Assembly (NCBI RefSeq): GCF_036199905.1
Contig: NZ_CP108109.1
Coordinates: forward strand, 5,269,501-5,333,500
Direction of reading: 5' to 3'
Length of the DNA: 64,000 nucleotides
Source: Streptomyces sp. NBC_00223
GTDB taxonomy: Bacteria > Actinomycetota > Actinomycetes > Streptomycetales > Streptomycetaceae
Shown here: positions 42,193 through 51,418 of the stretch, piece after piece
How the letters are laid out: the number at the start of each line of letters is the position of its first letter
How positions within the stretch are numbered: the first letter of the stretch is position 1
The notes under the pieces: model-generated
Database searches by the model: none
What the model saw: only the letters and a program-made list of their open reading frames with translations
Told to the model about the DNA's origin: nothing
Translations under genes and position numbers: made by a program

Positions 42193-42879
42193 TCAGCGGG
42201 TCGCGTACGCCAGCACCTTCGGGCTCAGCAGCTCCTCGACGCTGTCCAGCAGCGCCAGGCCGGCCGCCGAGACCGAGGCCGGGTCCTGGCCGGCGCGGGT
42301 GCGCTCGCCGATCTCGCGGAAGAGCTGCTCCTGCACCCAGCCCAGTTGCGCGGCCACCAGCCGCGGCACCCGGTCGCCGGGCGCCGCGCCCGTCTCGGCG
42401 GCGAGCGTCGCCGCCAGCGCGTCGACCATCTCGCGCGCTATCGAGTCCAGTCGCACCGCGAGCGTCGGCTCGGCGCGGACCATTTCGAGGAACCGGCCGA
42501 AGCCCTGGGCGAGGCCCGGCATCCGCTCGCCGTCCCGCAGTTCGCGGCGCAGCGCGGAGAGCACCGCGGCGGCCGCCGAACGGCCCGGCGCGCGGTCGCG
42601 GACCATCTGCACCATCCGCTCCGCGGACGCCTCCTCGGGGTAGAAGACCAGGTCTTCCTTGGAGGGGAAGTACGTGTAGACGGTGTTGACGGAGACCTCG
42701 GCGGTCCTGGCCACCTCCGCGATCGTCACCCGGGCGAAGCCCTGTTCGAGGAACAGCCCGGTGGCGACCTCGGCGATGTGCCGCCGGGTCTGGCGTCTCT
42801 TCTCGTCCCGCAGTCCGACGGCGAGGATCTCCTCGGCGCGTGTCGGTTCGCGCAGCCTTCCGCGGGTGATGTCGCTCAC
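42193..42879 (-). CDS. TetR-family transcriptional regulator
   Basis: 228 aa. The HTH is RRHIAEVATGLFLEQGFARVTIAEVARTAEVSVNTVYTYFPSKE (about residues 32-74); the ligand domain is helical. It may bind the palindrome ahead of the mutase gene; its own upstream region has no copy of that site, so this is only a suggestion. Confidence 0.92.
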   Translation of the reverse strand: MSDITRGRLREPTRAEEILAVGLRDEKRRQTRRHIAEVATGLFLEQGFARVTIAEVARTAEVSVNTVYTYFPSKEDLVFYPEEASAERMVQMVRDRAPGRSAAAAVLSALRRELRDGERMPGLAQGFGRFLEMVRAEPTLAVRLDSIAREMVDALAATLAAETGAAPGDRVPRLVAAQLGWVQEQLFREIGERTRAGQDPASVSAAGLALLDSVEELLSPKVLAYATR

Positions 42880-43323
42880 GCTTCTATCGTAGGGCAGCGG
42901 CCGAAAAGGCCCGGCCCCCGTCCGCCGGGCCCACTGCCGGCTCCTGGGCCCCCGGCCCGCTGTCCGGCGCCCCCGGACGTCAGCGTGCCGGCGTTGCGCA
43001 GCGCGTCGGGATCGAATTGCCGCACATGGAAAAAGGCCACGATTACGGAGAGCTCGACCGCCCGCCGTACCTCGGAGAGCCCTTCCGACCCTTGGTCGTG
43101 CGAGCGTCTGTCGACTGGGTCAACGGCAGGTGAATTCCCGGTGGCGTGGGCCGGACGGGGCCGTCGTACCGGGCCTGGGCGGTACTCGTGACCAGCCGAA
43201 ACGCGGGGAAACCGGGGCCTTTTCGCCGCCTGATCGTCGCGTGCCCAATTGGAGGTGTGTTGTTTACCTTCGGTTCGCCGTGAATTGGGAACCCCCACTC
43301 TTCGGCTTCCTATCGTCACCGAC
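42880..43323. other. Intergenic region before the glycopolymer cluster
   Basis: 444 bp between a minus and a plus gene. No convincing gene. A GGGCCCA / TGGGCCC repeat lies at 42927-42951. The AT-richer last 80 bp (GTGTTGTTTACC... at about 43256) should carry the cluster promoter. Confidence 0.5.
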
Positions 43324-44622
43324 GTGCCCATCCGTAACACCGACCCGCTGCGGGTCACCGTGATCGCCGACTCGGACACCCGGTGGAAATGGGGTGCGCT
43401 GACCGCGCGCCGCGTCGACGCCGACGCCCGGCTCGACGCGCGGCTGCTCCGCGGCCGGGCCACGCCGACCCCGCGCCAGCTCGCCGAACTCGGCATACCC
43501 GCCGACTCCATGGTCGAGCGGACCGCCGCGGAGCTGCTGGCCGAAGTGGGCACCGACACCTGCGACATGGTCGTGCTCTCCTGCGTCGGCGGCACCGTCC
43601 AGGCCCTGCTGCACGGCTTCTCCCGGGCCTGGGCCGGCCGGCCGGACCGCCCGGTCGTGGTCACCGGGTACGTCGGGGTGGTCTACGAGAAGCTCGCCGA
43701 CGGTCTGCTGCTGCGGGCCGGGGCCGATGTCGTCCTGGCCAACAGCGCCGAGGACGCCGAGCGGTTCCGGGACGTCTACGAAGGGGTCGGCCACCCGACC
43801 GGCAGCATCACCGAGACCGCGCTGCCCTTCCTCGGCGGCGACCGCTACCGCCCGGACGACGGGCGGCGGTTCACCGTCACCTTCGCCGTACAGCCCTCCG
43901 CGCCCGAGGGCCGCGCCGACCGGACGTATCTGCTGCGGCGGGCCGTCGAGCACGCCAGGCGGCGCCCGGAGCGCGAGGTGCTGGTCAAGCTGCGCAGCAA
44001 GCCGGGGGAGCACACCACGCACATCGAGGAGCACCCGTACCAGCGGCTGGTGGCCGCCCTCGACCCGCCGGAGAACGTCTCGCTCGTCTACGGGAACATG
44101 GGCGAAGTCCTCGACCGCACCGACCTGTTGGTGACGGTCAGCTCGACCGCAGCCCTGGAGTCGCTGCACCGCGCGATCCCCACGGCGATCCTCACCGACC
44201 TGGGCGTCCGCGAGGCGCTGGGCAACCACCACTTCCTCGGCTCCGGGTGCTACGCCTCCTGGGACGAGCTGGACGACGGCCATCTGCCGTCGGCCGACCC
44301 GCTGTGGACCGCCGCGCACGGGGTGGGCGGCGGCGACCCCTACGCAGCCCTGCGCTCCCGGGTCGACGCGCTGCTCGACGCGCCCGAACTGCCGCCGCTG
44401 GCCCCGTACTACACGCTGCGCACGGCCCCCGGCTACCTCCCCGGGGTGCTGGCCCGGCACGGCCTGGACCCCAAGGGCGAGCCCGTCGCCGGACTCGCCC
44501 CCCGCGAGGCGGGCCCGGTCCGCACGGCGGTACGCGAGATCGTCCGCAACTCCGCCCGCACCGCCTACCGCCAGGGCGTCCAACGCGTCGCCCCGGCCAT
44601 CCGCCGCTGGGGCCAACTGTGA
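43324..44622 (+). CDS. DUF6716 / glycosyltransferase-like protein, glycopolymer cluster
   Basis: 432 aa from GTG 43324. Rossmann-like start LRVTVIADSDTRWKWGALTA, VVVTGYVGVVYEKLADGLLLRAGAD, VLVKLRSKPGEHTTHIEEH, then LLVTVSSTAALESLHRAIPT, the pattern of CDP-glycerol/GT-B-type transferases. It leads the set of Kdn/sialic-acid-type genes, so it probably transfers sugar in teichulosonic acid assembly. Confidence 0.8.
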   Translation: MPIRNTDPLRVTVIADSDTRWKWGALTARRVDADARLDARLLRGRATPTPRQLAELGIPADSMVERTAAELLAEVGTDTCDMVVLSCVGGTVQALLHGFSRAWAGRPDRPVVVTGYVGVVYEKLADGLLLRAGADVVLANSAEDAERFRDVYEGVGHPTGSITETALPFLGGDRYRPDDGRRFTVTFAVQPSAPEGRADRTYLLRRAVEHARRRPEREVLVKLRSKPGEHTTHIEEHPYQRLVAALDPPENVSLVYGNMGEVLDRTDLLVTVSSTAALESLHRAIPTAILTDLGVREALGNHHFLGSGCYASWDELDDGHLPSADPLWTAAHGVGGGDPYAALRSRVDALLDAPELPPLAPYYTLRTAPGYLPGVLARHGLDPKGEPVAGLAPREAGPVRTAVREIVRNSARTAYRQGVQRVAPAIRRWGQL

Positions 44623-45043
44623 GCCCCCGAGTCCCCCGGGGACACCGCCCGGTTCCGTCGGCCGGATCGCCCGCCCGCGCCTGCGGCGCACACCGCCCGT
44701 TCCGGTCACCCGCGGCCGTCAGGGCAGTTCGGCTGCTCGCCCCTTGCCCGGCGGTCGGCGTCTCGCGGCGCCTTCCCGCCGCACACGCAGACCGTTCCCC
44801 ACAGCCGCGACCGTCATCGGGCCGCCCGGCTCGGCCCTCCGAGCCCTGCGGCGCGCGGCTCTCCGCGACGGCCGTCGGCGATCCGCCGGAGTCGTTCCCG
44901 GCGGGCCACGCCCGTCGGCCCGCACCCGCGGCCGCAGGCCCCGGGCCGGTTGCCGGCCGGACGCCGAGGCCGCTCCCGGTGGGAGCCCGACCGTTCACCC
45001 GCGCCCTGTGGCGCGGACCCGTACAGATCCAGGAGTCAGTGAC
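44623..45043. other. Non-coding gap inside the glycopolymer cluster
   Basis: 421 bp, very GC-rich, no convincing gene. GTCCCC-C-GGGGAC at 44631-44643 may be a weak terminator; AGGAG at 45031-45035 is the ribosome site of the next gene. Confidence 0.45.
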
Positions 45044-46261
45044 ATGACGAGCGCACAACCCCGAGCGGTGGCGGACGGAGGGCCGCGGGTGCTGGCCGTC
45101 GTACCGGCCCGCGGCGGCTCCAAGGGGGTGCCCGGCAAGAACCTCGCGCCCGTCGGCGGCATACCGCTGGTGGCCCGCGCGATACGGGCCTGCGCCGGCG
45201 CCCGCCGGGTGACCGACGTGGTCGTCTCCACCGACGACGCCGCGATCGCCGAGGTCGCCCGCGCGGCCGGCGCCGCCGTCGTACTGCGGCCCGCGGCCAT
45301 CGCGGGGGACACCGCGACCAGCGAGGCCGCCGTCACGCACGCCATGGACGCCCACGAGGCGATGACCGGCGCCGCCGCCGACGTCGTCCTGCTGGTCCAG
45401 TGCACCAGCCCCTTCGTCACCGCCGAGGAGATCGACGCCGTGGCGGCCGCGGTCACCGAGGACGGCGCCGACACCGCGCACACCGTCGCGCCCTTCCACG
45501 GCTTCGTGTGGCGCGCGTCCGAGGACCCCGAGGGCGCGCACGGCGTCAACCACAACCGCGCCACCCGCCCCCGTCGCCAGGACCGCCCGCAGGACCTGCT
45601 GGAGACCGGAGCCGCGTACGCCATGCGCGCCGACGGCTTCCGCGCGGCGGGCCACCGCTTCTTCGGCCGTACCACCCTGGTGCGCACCGACCCCGCGCGC
45701 GTGCTGGAGATCGACGACCCCGCCGACCTCGAACGCGCCCGCGCCCTGGCGCCGTTGCTCGACGCGGCGGCCGCCACCACCCCGACCCGCGACGACATCG
45801 ACGCGGTCGTACTCGACTTCGACGGCACCCAGACCGACGACCGGGTGTCGATCGACTCCGACGGACGCGAGACCGTCACCGTGCACCGCGGCGACGGGCT
45901 CGGGATCGCGGCCCTGCGCCGCGCGGGCCTGCCCGTCCTCATCCTGTCCACCGAGACCAACCCGGTCGTCGCCGCCCGCGCCCGCAAGCTCGGCGTGCCC
46001 GTGCTGCACGGCATCGACCGCAAGGACCTCGCGCTCAAGCAGTGGTGCGAGGAGCACGGCGTCGCGCCCGAGCGGGTGCTCTACGCGGGCAACGACGTCA
46101 ACGACCTGCCCTGCTTCGGCATGGTCGGCTGGCCCGTCGCGGTCGCCGGCGCCCACGACGTGGTACGGGCCGCGGCCCGCGCCGTCACCGCTGCCGACGG
46201 CGGCCGCGGCGCGATCCGCGAGATAGCCGCCTGGCTGCTCGGCCCCACCCTCGCCCGCTGA
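45044..46261 (+). CDS. CMP-sialic acid/Kdn synthetase fused to HAD (KdsC-like) phosphatase
   Basis: 405 aa from ATG 45044. The N-terminal half is a CMP-sugar synthetase (VVPARGGSKGVPGKNLAPVGG, TDVVVSTDDAAIA, LLVQCTSPF). From about residue 250 there is a HAD C0-type phosphatase (LDFDGTQTDDRV, LILSTETNPVVAARA, YAGNDVNDLPCFGMVGWPVAVA). The fusion would remove the 9-phosphate of the nonulosonic acid and activate it with CTP. Next to neuB, in the place of the S. coelicolor teichulosonic acid (poly-Kdn) genes. Confidence 0.9.
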   Translation: MTSAQPRAVADGGPRVLAVVPARGGSKGVPGKNLAPVGGIPLVARAIRACAGARRVTDVVVSTDDAAIAEVARAAGAAVVLRPAAIAGDTATSEAAVTHAMDAHEAMTGAAADVVLLVQCTSPFVTAEEIDAVAAAVTEDGADTAHTVAPFHGFVWRASEDPEGAHGVNHNRATRPRRQDRPQDLLETGAAYAMRADGFRAAGHRFFGRTTLVRTDPARVLEIDDPADLERARALAPLLDAAAATTPTRDDIDAVVLDFDGTQTDDRVSIDSDGRETVTVHRGDGLGIAALRRAGLPVLILSTETNPVVAARARKLGVPVLHGIDRKDLALKQWCEEHGVAPERVLYAGNDVNDLPCFGMVGWPVAVAGAHDVVRAAARAVTAADGGRGAIREIAAWLLGPTLAR

Positions 46262-46319
46262 CCGGCACTCCTCTTCACACCCCTTTCCACCCAAGTCCCG
46301 AGACACCTAAGGAACACCC

Positions 46320-47261
46320 GTGAGCACCTCCCTCCCCGCCAACCCCCGTCGCGTCGGCTCCCGCCAGATCGGCAACGGCCAGCCCGTCTACATCACGGGC
46401 GAGATCGGCATCAACCACAACGGCGACCTGGAGAACGCGTTCTCCCTCATCGACGCGGCCGTCGCCGCGGGCTGCGACGCGGTCAAGTTCCAGAAGCGCA
46501 CCCCGGAGATCTGCACCCCCCGCGACCAGTGGGAGATCGAACGCGACACCCCCTGGGGCCGGATGACGTACATCGACTACCGGCACCGGGTGGAGTTCGA
46601 CGAGAGCGGCTACCGGGCGATAGACGAGTACTGCCGCAAGCACGGCATCGACTGGTTCGCCTCCCCGTGGGACGTCGAGTCCGTCGCCTTCCTGGAGAAG
46701 TTCGACGTGCCCGTGCACAAGGTCGCCTCCGCCTGTCTGACCGACGACGACCTGCTGCGCGCCCTGCGCGCCACCGGCCGTACGGTCATCCTGTCCACCG
46801 GCATGTCGACGCCCCGGCAGATCCGCCACGCGGTCGAGGTGCTCGGCAGCGACAACATCGTGCTGTGCCACGCCACTTCGACGTACCCGGCCAAGCACGA
46901 AGAGCTCAACCTGCGGATGATCAACACCCTGCGGGCCGAGTACCCGAACGTGCCGGTCGGCTACTCCGGCCACGAGGTCGGCCTTCAGACCACCCTCGCG
47001 GCGGTCGCGCTCGGCGCGGTCTTCATCGAGCGGCACATCACCCTCGACCGCGCGATGTGGGGCTCCGACCAGGCCGCCTCCGTCGAGTCGCAGGGCCTGG
47101 AGCGCCTGGTGCGCGACATCCGCATCATCGAGACCTCCCTCGGCGACGGCGTCAAGAAGGTCTACGAGGGCGAGCTCGGCCCCATGAAGAAGCTGCGCCG
47201 GGTGCCCGGTGTGATCGCCGAGTCCGAGGGTGCGAACGAGTCCGAGGGCGCGAACGCCTGA
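46320..47261 (+). CDS. neuB: N-acetylneuraminate/Kdn-9-phosphate synthase family protein
   Basis: 313 aa. NeuB barrel motifs GEIGINHNGDLENAF, AVKFQKRTPE, ASACLTDDDLL, STGMSTPRQI and YSGHEVG. Condenses PEP with a hexose or N-acetylhexosamine. The C-terminal SAF (antifreeze-like) domain is absent; instead it ends in a duplicated SEGANESEGANA. With no amino-sugar genes nearby, Kdn rather than NeuNAc fits. Confidence 0.92.
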   Translation: MSTSLPANPRRVGSRQIGNGQPVYITGEIGINHNGDLENAFSLIDAAVAAGCDAVKFQKRTPEICTPRDQWEIERDTPWGRMTYIDYRHRVEFDESGYRAIDEYCRKHGIDWFASPWDVESVAFLEKFDVPVHKVASACLTDDDLLRALRATGRTVILSTGMSTPRQIRHAVEVLGSDNIVLCHATSTYPAKHEELNLRMINTLRAEYPNVPVGYSGHEVGLQTTLAAVALGAVFIERHITLDRAMWGSDQAASVESQGLERLVRDIRIIETSLGDGVKKVYEGELGPMKKLRRVPGVIAESEGANESEGANA

Positions 47262-47368
47262 ACCAGTCGGTACGCGGGCGGCGGCGCCCACCGGCACCAG
47301 GGACCAGCACGCGGCTCGTACCGGACATCGGGCGGGCCGCCACCAAGGCGGCGAGGAGGGGCGGGGCG

Positions 47369-48439
47369 ATGACACGGCGGCCGGGTACGACCGGGGGGAG
47401 GCCCGCACCGGGCGCCGGAGTCGTCGCGCTGGTCGAGTCACCCGTCCAGCTCCTCAACGTCCTGGAGTGGGCGCACGTCGACCCGCCCGCGCCCCGGGGC
47501 GCGGGCGGGTCGCGGCCGACGACGGTGGTGGTGCTCGCGCCCGCCGACCCGATGAGCCGCGGCCAGTTGCGCCGGATGGCCGAACTCGCCCGCGACGAGG
47601 GCATGACCGTCCGCTGGTACGAGGCGCGCGGCGGCCGCGGCGGGCTGCTCCGTACGGCGCTGGCGCTCGCGCCGACACTGCTGCGGGTGGAACGGCTGGT
47701 GATCGGCGATCCGTTCTCCCGGCTGGTGCAGGTGCTGCTGCCGCTGTGCCGGACCCGGGAGCTGACCGTCGTGGACGACGGCACGGCCACCATGGAGTTC
47801 ACCGAGATCCTTCAGCGCGGCGGGCGGCTGGTGCGCTGGCACCGCAGCGGGCGCCGCCGATCGCCGGGCGAGGTGGCCTTCGGGCTCTTCGCGTCGGCCG
47901 CGCGGCGCCGGCTGACGCCCGGCCGGCGCAGCCGGGTCGAGCTGTTCAGCGCGATGCCGGCCACCCCGCCGGCCGGGATGGCGCTGCGCGCCAACCGCTT
48001 CGCCTGGACCCGCAGCCGCTTCGGGCCGCCGCGGGTCCTGGCGGGCACGGACCTGATCGGCACGTCGCTGGTCGAGACGGGCGTGATCGACCCCGAGCGG
48101 TATGTGGCGGTGGTCCGCGCACTGGCCCAGCGGCACGGCGCCACACGGTACTTCGCGCACCGGCGGGAGGCCGAGGACAAGCTCGCGCGGCTGGCCGCGG
48201 AGGCGGGCCTTGAGGTCGTACGGCCCGATCTGCCGCTCGAACTCGTCGCCCGGCGCGGACCGGTGGGGCGGACGGTGCTGTCCTTCCCCTCGACGGTGGT
48301 CCACACCTTGCCGCTGGCGCTGGCCGGGGTGGGGGTCGAGGTGGTGGTCTGCGGAGTCGACGACGAGTGGCTGGCACCGGGCGCTTCGGCGCGGGCTCGG
48401 ACGTTCCTGTCGGAGATCGCCGACGTCGCACGCCCCTGA
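47369..48439 (+). CDS. Polysialyltransferase-like protein, likely Kdn polymerase
   Basis: 356 aa from ATG 47369 with GAGGAGGGG upstream. Begins VVALVESPVQLLNVLEWAHV, a pattern of sialyl/polysialyltransferase (GT52-like) proteins; later LVIGDPFSRLVQVLLPL, VVDDGTATMEF, HRREAEDKLARLAAEAG, VLSFPSTVVHTLPLAL. Probably adds CMP-Kdn to the growing cell-wall polymer. Role is inferred from context. Confidence 0.75.
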   Translation: MTRRPGTTGGRPAPGAGVVALVESPVQLLNVLEWAHVDPPAPRGAGGSRPTTVVVLAPADPMSRGQLRRMAELARDEGMTVRWYEARGGRGGLLRTALALAPTLLRVERLVIGDPFSRLVQVLLPLCRTRELTVVDDGTATMEFTEILQRGGRLVRWHRSGRRRSPGEVAFGLFASAARRRLTPGRRSRVELFSAMPATPPAGMALRANRFAWTRSRFGPPRVLAGTDLIGTSLVETGVIDPERYVAVVRALAQRHGATRYFAHRREAEDKLARLAAEAGLEVVRPDLPLELVARRGPVGRTVLSFPSTVVHTLPLALAGVGVEVVVCGVDDEWLAPGASARARTFLSEIADVARP

Positions 48440-48747
48440 GGCCGCCGACTCCCTCGGCGTCCCGGCGCGGGCACCCCCCGCACGGAGGCGTCCCGGCGCG
48501 GGCGCTCTCCGCGCGGAGACTGACAGGCCGTCACAACACGGCCGCAACAATCCACCCGTAGGGTGGGACGACCGGGCGCGCGTCACCCCATCCGCGTGCC
48601 GGCAGGACGACGCGCCACCCCGTCAGCGCGCTCATATGGCAACGCTCCCCACAAAGGCCCCCGAGGAAGCCGACGTGTGCGCCGATCGGGCGACTCCCCC
48701 TCCTCCCCCCGCATCATTTATTCCCGATCTTGTAAGAGGAGCCGGTC
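48440..48747. other. Intergenic region before the amidohydrolase gene
   Basis: 308 bp. CCACCC-GTA-GGGTGG lies at 48552-48566. A 43-codon frame from ATG 48635 overlaps the next gene start but has no ribosome site. Otherwise nothing seen. Confidence 0.4.
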
Positions 48748-49986
48748 GTGGGGCATACCCTGACTGAGGTGAACGACTCACCCGCAGCGCCGTCCGGCGC
48801 GCTGTCCGAAGCCGCACTGTCCGAGGTCGCACTGCCCGAAGACCTGCGCGCCGAACTCATCGCCTTCCGCCGTGATCTGCACCGTCACCCCGAGCTGGGC
48901 CGGCAGGAGTTCCGTACGACCGAGCAGGTCAGGGCCCGCCTGGAGCAGGCCGGACTGACTCCGCGCGTGCTCCCCAACGGCACCGGCCTGGTGTGCGACA
49001 TCGGCCCCACCGACCCCGCCCGCGGCCGCCTCGCGCTGCGCGCCGACCTCGACGCGCTCCCTGTGCCGGACACCAAGACCGTGGAGTACCGCTCCACCGT
49101 CGAGGGCCGCGCCCACGCCTGCGGGCACGATGTGCACACCAGCATCGTGCTGGGCACCGGACTCGTACTGGCGGACCTGGCGCGGGCCGGACGGCTGCCG
49201 CGACCGGTCCGGCTGGTCTTCCAGGCCGCCGAGGAGATCATGCCCGGCGGCGCGCTCGACGCGATCAAGGCCGGTGTGCTCGACGGGGTGGAACGTATCT
49301 TCGCCGTCCACTGCGACCCCAAGGTCGACGTCGGGAAGATCGGGCTGCGGCAGGGCGCGATCACCTCGGCCGCCGACAAGCTCAAGCTCTCGCTCGACGG
49401 CCCCGGCGGCCACAGCGCCCGTCCGCATCTGACCACCGACCTGGTGATGGCCGCCGCCAAGATGGCCACCGAACTGCCGGCCGCGCTCAGCCGCCGGGTC
49501 GACCCGCGCTCCGGGCTCAGCATCGTCTGGGGCCGGATCGAGGCCGGGCATGTGGCGAACGTCATCCCGCAGCACGCCGAACTGGAGGGCACCGTCCGCT
49601 GCCTGGACCTGTCCGCCTGGCACGACGCACCCGACCTCGTGCACGAGGTGATCGACCAGATCGCCGCGATGTACCGGGCCAAGTGCGAGATCACCTATCA
49701 GCGCGGGGTGCCGCCGGTGGTCAACGAGGCGACGTCCGTGGAGGCGCTGCGGGACGCGATGATCACCCGCTACGGCACCCACGCCGTCGAGGACACCGAG
49801 CAGAGCCTGGGCGGCGAGGACTTCTCGTGGTACCTGGAGCGCGTCCCGGGCGCGCTGGCCCGGCTCGGTGTGCGGACCGTCGGGGACCAGACGAAGCGGG
49901 ATCTCCACCAGGGCGACTTCGACGTCGACGAGGGGGCCATCGCGGTCGGTGTGGAGCTCTTCACCACGGCTGCGCTGCTGTCCTGA
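48748..49986 (+). CDS. M20-family amidohydrolase / peptidase
   Basis: 412 aa from GTG 48748 (GAGGAG 6 nt upstream). M20D pattern: IAFRRDLHRHPELGRQEF, LALRADLDALPV, HACGHDVHTS (metal ligands), VFQAAEEIMPGG, a dimerisation insert with GGHSARPH, and GGEDFSWYL. Hydrolyses an N-acyl or amide bond, similar to IAA-amino acid or hippurate hydrolases. Substrate unknown. Confidence 0.93.
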   Translation: MGHTLTEVNDSPAAPSGALSEAALSEVALPEDLRAELIAFRRDLHRHPELGRQEFRTTEQVRARLEQAGLTPRVLPNGTGLVCDIGPTDPARGRLALRADLDALPVPDTKTVEYRSTVEGRAHACGHDVHTSIVLGTGLVLADLARAGRLPRPVRLVFQAAEEIMPGGALDAIKAGVLDGVERIFAVHCDPKVDVGKIGLRQGAITSAADKLKLSLDGPGGHSARPHLTTDLVMAAAKMATELPAALSRRVDPRSGLSIVWGRIEAGHVANVIPQHAELEGTVRCLDLSAWHDAPDLVHEVIDQIAAMYRAKCEITYQRGVPPVVNEATSVEALRDAMITRYGTHAVEDTEQSLGGEDFSWYLERVPGALARLGVRTVGDQTKRDLHQGDFDVDEGAIAVGVELFTTAALLS

Positions 49987-50073
49987 CCACGGGTGATCCC
50001 GTGGTCACGAGGCCCTGACCTGGCTGGAATGCGTCGATCCGATAACGGGTCCTCATTCGGTCTTTACCTGACA

Positions 50074-50087
50074 TCTACGCGCGTTAA
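50074..50087. promoter_or_regulatory. Nucleoside-locus operator, site 1 (imperfect)
   Basis: TCTACGCGCGTTAA, matching CTACGCGCGTAG at 10 of 12 positions, 52 bp before the BMP lipoprotein start. Same core as sites 51341-51352 and 58751-58762. Confidence 0.55.
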
Positions 50088-50139
50088 GCTCCCGCTTAGC
50101 CAGCGCCGGACGGGGCGCTTCCAACCGAAGGGGACCCTC

Positions 50140-51168
50140 TTGCGCCGGGTATCCAAGATCGCTGCCGCGGGCGTGGTGTCCGCGGCTCTCGCGCTCACTG
50201 CGACCGCGTGTGGCAGTAGCTCCACCTCGGGCAGTGGCAAGGACAAGGGCGTCGGCATGGCCTACGACGTCGGCGGTCGAGGTGACCACTCCTTCAACGA
50301 CTCCGCGGCCCGTGGCATGGACAAGGCCACCAAGGAGTTCAAGCTCGGGGACAAGGAACAGACGGCCAGCAACGACGAGACCGAGTCCGACCGCGAGCAG
50401 CGCCTCGATCTGCTCGCGGGCGGTGGCTACAACCCGGTCATCGCCGTCGGCTACACCTATGGTGACGCCGTCGCGAAGATGGCCAAGAAGTACCCGAAGG
50501 TCACCTTCGGCCTGGTCGACTCGGTGGTGGACGCGCCGAACGTCGACAGCATGGTGTTCGCCACCGAGCAGAGCTCGTACCTCGCCGGTGTGGCCGCCGC
50601 GCTGAAGACCAAGACCGGCAAGGTCGGCTTCATAGGCGGCGTGCACAACACCCTGATCGGCACCTTCGACGCCGGCTTCGCGCAGGGCGTCAAGGACACC
50701 GACCCGAAGGTCGAGCTCACTCGACAGTACCTCTATGAGACAGACGCCCGGGGCTTCAACGACCCGGCGGCGGCAGCGGGCAAGGCCAAGGGCATGCTCG
50801 ACAAGGGCATCGACGTGATCTACACCGCCGCCGGCCTGTCCGGCGACGGTTCGATCCAGACGGTGGCGGCCAAGCCGGGCACCTGGGCGATCGGCGTCGA
50901 CTCCGACCAGTACGGCGACCCCGCGCTGGCGAAGTACAAGGACCACATCCTGACCTCGGCGGTGAAGAACGTCGATGTCGCGGTGTACGACCTGATCAAG
51001 TCGGTCCACGACGGCAAGGCCAAGACGGGCACCAACTCGTACGACCTGGCCAACGACGGTGTGTCGCTTGCCACCTCCGGCGGCTACATCGACGACATCA
51101 AGTCGCAGCTGGACGCGGCCCGGCAGAAGATCGTCTCGAAGTCCATCACGGTCAGCTCCACTCCGTGA
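50140..51168 (+). CDS. BMP-family nucleoside-binding lipoprotein
   Basis: 342 aa from TTG 50140, picked for AAGGGGA 5 nt upstream. Signal peptide and lipobox ALTATACGSS, then the PnrA/BMP fold (VGMAYDVGGRGDHSFNDSA, VIAVGYTYGDAVAKMAKKYP, KVGFIGGVHNTLIGTFDAGF, AIGVDSDQYGD). Captures purine or other nucleosides at the cell surface for the ABC transporter downstream. Confidence 0.93.
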   Translation: MRRVSKIAAAGVVSAALALTATACGSSSTSGSGKDKGVGMAYDVGGRGDHSFNDSAARGMDKATKEFKLGDKEQTASNDETESDREQRLDLLAGGGYNPVIAVGYTYGDAVAKMAKKYPKVTFGLVDSVVDAPNVDSMVFATEQSSYLAGVAAALKTKTGKVGFIGGVHNTLIGTFDAGFAQGVKDTDPKVELTRQYLYETDARGFNDPAAAAGKAKGMLDKGIDVIYTAAGLSGDGSIQTVAAKPGTWAIGVDSDQYGDPALAKYKDHILTSAVKNVDVAVYDLIKSVHDGKAKTGTNSYDLANDGVSLATSGGYIDDIKSQLDAARQKIVSKSITVSSTP

Positions 51169-51239
51169 CGCACGGCGAGTGAATCGGTACGGCGACTGAA
51201 TCATGGACCGTCCCGGTGCGACTCGACCGGAACGGCCCG

Positions 51240-51280
51240 GAGGCTCGGCGGGGGATGCCGCAACACCCCCGCCGGGCCTC
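51240..51280 (+). terminator. Hairpin between lipoprotein and transporter genes
   Basis: 15-bp stem GAGGCTCGGCGGGGG / CCCCCGCCGGGCCTC (one T-G pair), 11-nt loop. It would limit readthrough so that the binding protein is made in excess over the ABC subunits. Confidence 0.6.
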
Positions 51281-51340
51281 GATCCCTGTGCAGCGCCCCC
51301 CTGTGTCCCCCCTGTGCGCGGGAGTATGGATCCCCTCACG

Positions 51341-51352
51341 CTACGCGCGTAG
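51341..51352. promoter_or_regulatory. Nucleoside-locus operator, site 2
   Basis: CTACGCGCGTAG, perfect 12-bp palindrome, 66 bp before the ABC ATPase start. Confidence 0.6.
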
Positions 51353-51418
51353 ATCAACTTTTCCGCGATACCTTCACCACCACCCGCCCCGAGCCTCCCC
51401 CCGCGAGGAGAGTGCGCC

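Noticed and set aside
48635-48767. 43-codon frame before the amidohydrolase gene
   Set aside because: No ribosome site, Pro-rich random-looking product, and it overlaps the ribosome site and start of the next gene.
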